This document shows, piece by piece, positions 63,167 to 64,000 of a stretch of DNA of 64,000 nt. The position numbers and the translations under genes are program-made. Source of the stretch: Streptomyces sp. DG2A-72 (GTDB lineage Bacteria > Actinomycetota > Actinomycetes > Streptomycetales > Streptomycetaceae); contig NZ_JASTLC010000001.1 in assembly GCF_030499575.1 (NCBI RefSeq), positions 62,001-126,000 on the forward strand. The letters run 5' to 3'. Every line of letters starts with the position of its first letter. Position 1 is the stretch's first letter. Below the pieces are notes generated by a model. It saw only the letters and a list, made by a program, of their open reading frames with translations, searched no databases and was not told where the DNA came from.

Positions 63167-64000
63167 TCAGCCGAAGAACACCTCGAACTCGTCGTACAGC
63201 GACGGGTCGACCATCTTGGGCTTTGCTGTGGCGTCGGCGAGGGGGAGGCGGACGATCCTGGTGCTCTGCAGGGCGACCATGACGCCGAAGTCGCCGTCCT
63301 TGACCGCTTCGATGGCGTGCAGCCCGAAGCGAGTGGCCAGCCACCGGTCGAACGCGCTCGGGGTACCGCCGCGTTGGACGTGGCCCAGGACCGTGGTGCG
63401 GGCGTCCTTGCTGGTGCGGTCCGAGATCTCCCGGGCCAGCCATTCCCCGATACCGGACAGCCGCACATGGCCGTACTCGTCCAGCGTCTGATCCTTGGTG
63501 ATCATCTGCCCCTCTTTGGGGACTGCCCCTTCGGCGACCACGACGATCGGCGCGTAGTTGATCTTGAATCGGTTCTTCACCTGCTCACAGACGTCATCGA
63601 TGTCGAAGGGCCGCTCAGGGATGAGGATCACGTTGGCACCGCCCGCGATGCCGGCGTGCAGGGCGATCCACCCGGAGTGCCGCCCCATCACCTCAACCAC
63701 CAGGGTGCGCATGTGGGACTCGGCGGTGGTGTGCAGACGGTCGATGGCCTCGGTCGCGATGCCTACGGCGGTGTCGAAGCCGAAGGTGTAGTCGGTGCCG
63801 GACACGTCGTTGTCGATGGTCTTCGGCACGCCGACCAGACGGATCCCCTGTCGGCTCAGCTCGGTGGCCACACCGAGCGTGTCCTCACCGCCGATCACGA
63901 CGAGCGCGTCCACGTCGTGCGCGGCGAGGGTGTCCCGCACGCGCCGCACCCCGTCCTCGTGCTTGAAGGGGTTGGTTCGGGAGGAGCCGAGGATGGTCCC
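63167..64000 (-). CDS. pfkA: 6-phosphofructokinase, 5' end beyond window
   Basis: The frame runs to the window's right edge (GTILGSSRTNPFKHEDG), so about 60-80 N-terminal residues are missing. Present are VVIGGEDTLGVATELS (ATP site, GGED variant of actinobacterial enzymes), GVPKTIDNDVSGTDYTFGFDTAV (the TIDND substrate motif), EVMGRHSGWIALHAG, and the end GHVQRGGTPSAFDRWLATRFG (Arg for fructose-6-phosphate). It phosphorylates fructose-6-phosphate in glycolysis. This is the only clear housekeeping gene in the window. Confidence 0.93.
   Translation of the reverse strand, partial: GTILGSSRTNPFKHEDGVRRVRDTLAAHDVDALVVIGGEDTLGVATELSRQGIRLVGVPKTIDNDVSGTDYTFGFDTAVGIATEAIDRLHTTAESHMRTLVVEVMGRHSGWIALHAGIAGGANVILIPERPFDIDDVCEQVKNRFKINYAPIVVVAEGAVPKEGQMITKDQTLDEYGHVRLSGIGEWLAREISDRTSKDARTTVLGHVQRGGTPSAFDRWLATRFGLHAIEAVKDGDFGVMVALQSTRIVRLPLADATAKPKMVDPSLYDEFEVFFG

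Noticed and set aside
1..64000. tRNA or rRNA genes
   Set aside because: No cloverleaf, CCA-type ends or rRNA core sequences were noticed on either strand; a tRNAscan run would settle it.

Overview
The window is from a high-GC actinomycete, almost certainly Streptomyces or a close relative. GC at third codon positions is very high, GTG and TTG starts are common, and the gene families are typical of the genus (PucR-like HTH protein, DUF317-like protein, GlxA regulators, TerD/TerB proteins, ABC-F protein, many IS5/IS110/IS256/ISL3/IS630 transposases). The mixture of intact accessory genes, broken recombinases and IS scars looks like a chromosome arm or a plasmid-like region. The right edge holds a housekeeping gene (6-phosphofructokinase).

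Layout. 1-6 kb: a partial PucR-like regulator, a Ser/Thr kinase fragment, a divergent TetR/NTF2-like pair with a perfect dyad, a uridine kinase-like gene lying between IS21-like terminal repeats, and an IS5 element. 6.1-10.5 kb: a large NLR-like NACHT protein ending in about 16 HEAT-like repeats of 34 residues, with a small single-span membrane peptide divergent from it. This is the best candidate for a little-described immune system. 10.5-28.5 kb: remnants of an integrative or plasmid-like element (DnaB-N-like protein, DUF317-like protein, GNAT enzyme). Its DUF317-like gene is cut in two by a 14.8-kb Tn554-like island. The island's three tyrosine recombinases and DUF6262 gene are all frameshifted, but it still carries an intact apparent streptogramin-resistance operon (VOC protein, Vat-type acetyltransferase, Vgb lyase, YciI protein). 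A TetR gene with two dyads controls that operon. An imine-reductase-like gene with an HxlR regulator lies further along the same island.

28.5-34.6 kb: an orphan, decaying CRISPR array without cas genes. An IS5 element has split it exactly at a spacer/repeat boundary, and an IS256 remnant cuts its other end. Next come an unknown protein, a second truncated recombinase/DUF6262 module fused to an ion-channel stub, and an IS21 remnant. 34.7-38.5 kb: an overlapping pair of a GlxA regulator and a Tat-exported DJ-1/PfpI protein, then an ISL3 element. 38.6-43.6 kb: four CNNM/CorC-type transporters arranged as two overlapping short-long pairs.

43.9-51.4 kb: a stress cluster of Spo0M-like, TerB, two TerD, GlsB/YeaQ-type, small membrane and TatA proteins, with a BlaI repressor and BlaR1-like M56 protease. 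Four copies of a CTACR-N4-TGTAG dyad lie upstream of four transcription units here. They suggest a local BlaI regulon that ties the M56/BlaI sensor to tellurite-type stress genes.

51.4-54.6 kb: a graveyard of truncated genes. 54.6-55.7 kb: a CmtR-like Cd/Pb sensor, with all three metal-binding cysteines at the same residue numbers as CmtR, overlapping a cation-efflux gene and preceded by a perfect operator. 55.9-61.6 kb: a drug-resistance group (MFS exporter, FAD monooxygenase, TetR, ABC-F ribosome-protection protein with a 14-residue leader peptide). 61.7-64 kb: a small membrane protein, a DinB-like protein and partial pfkA. All identifications were made by reading the sequence; no database search was possible.
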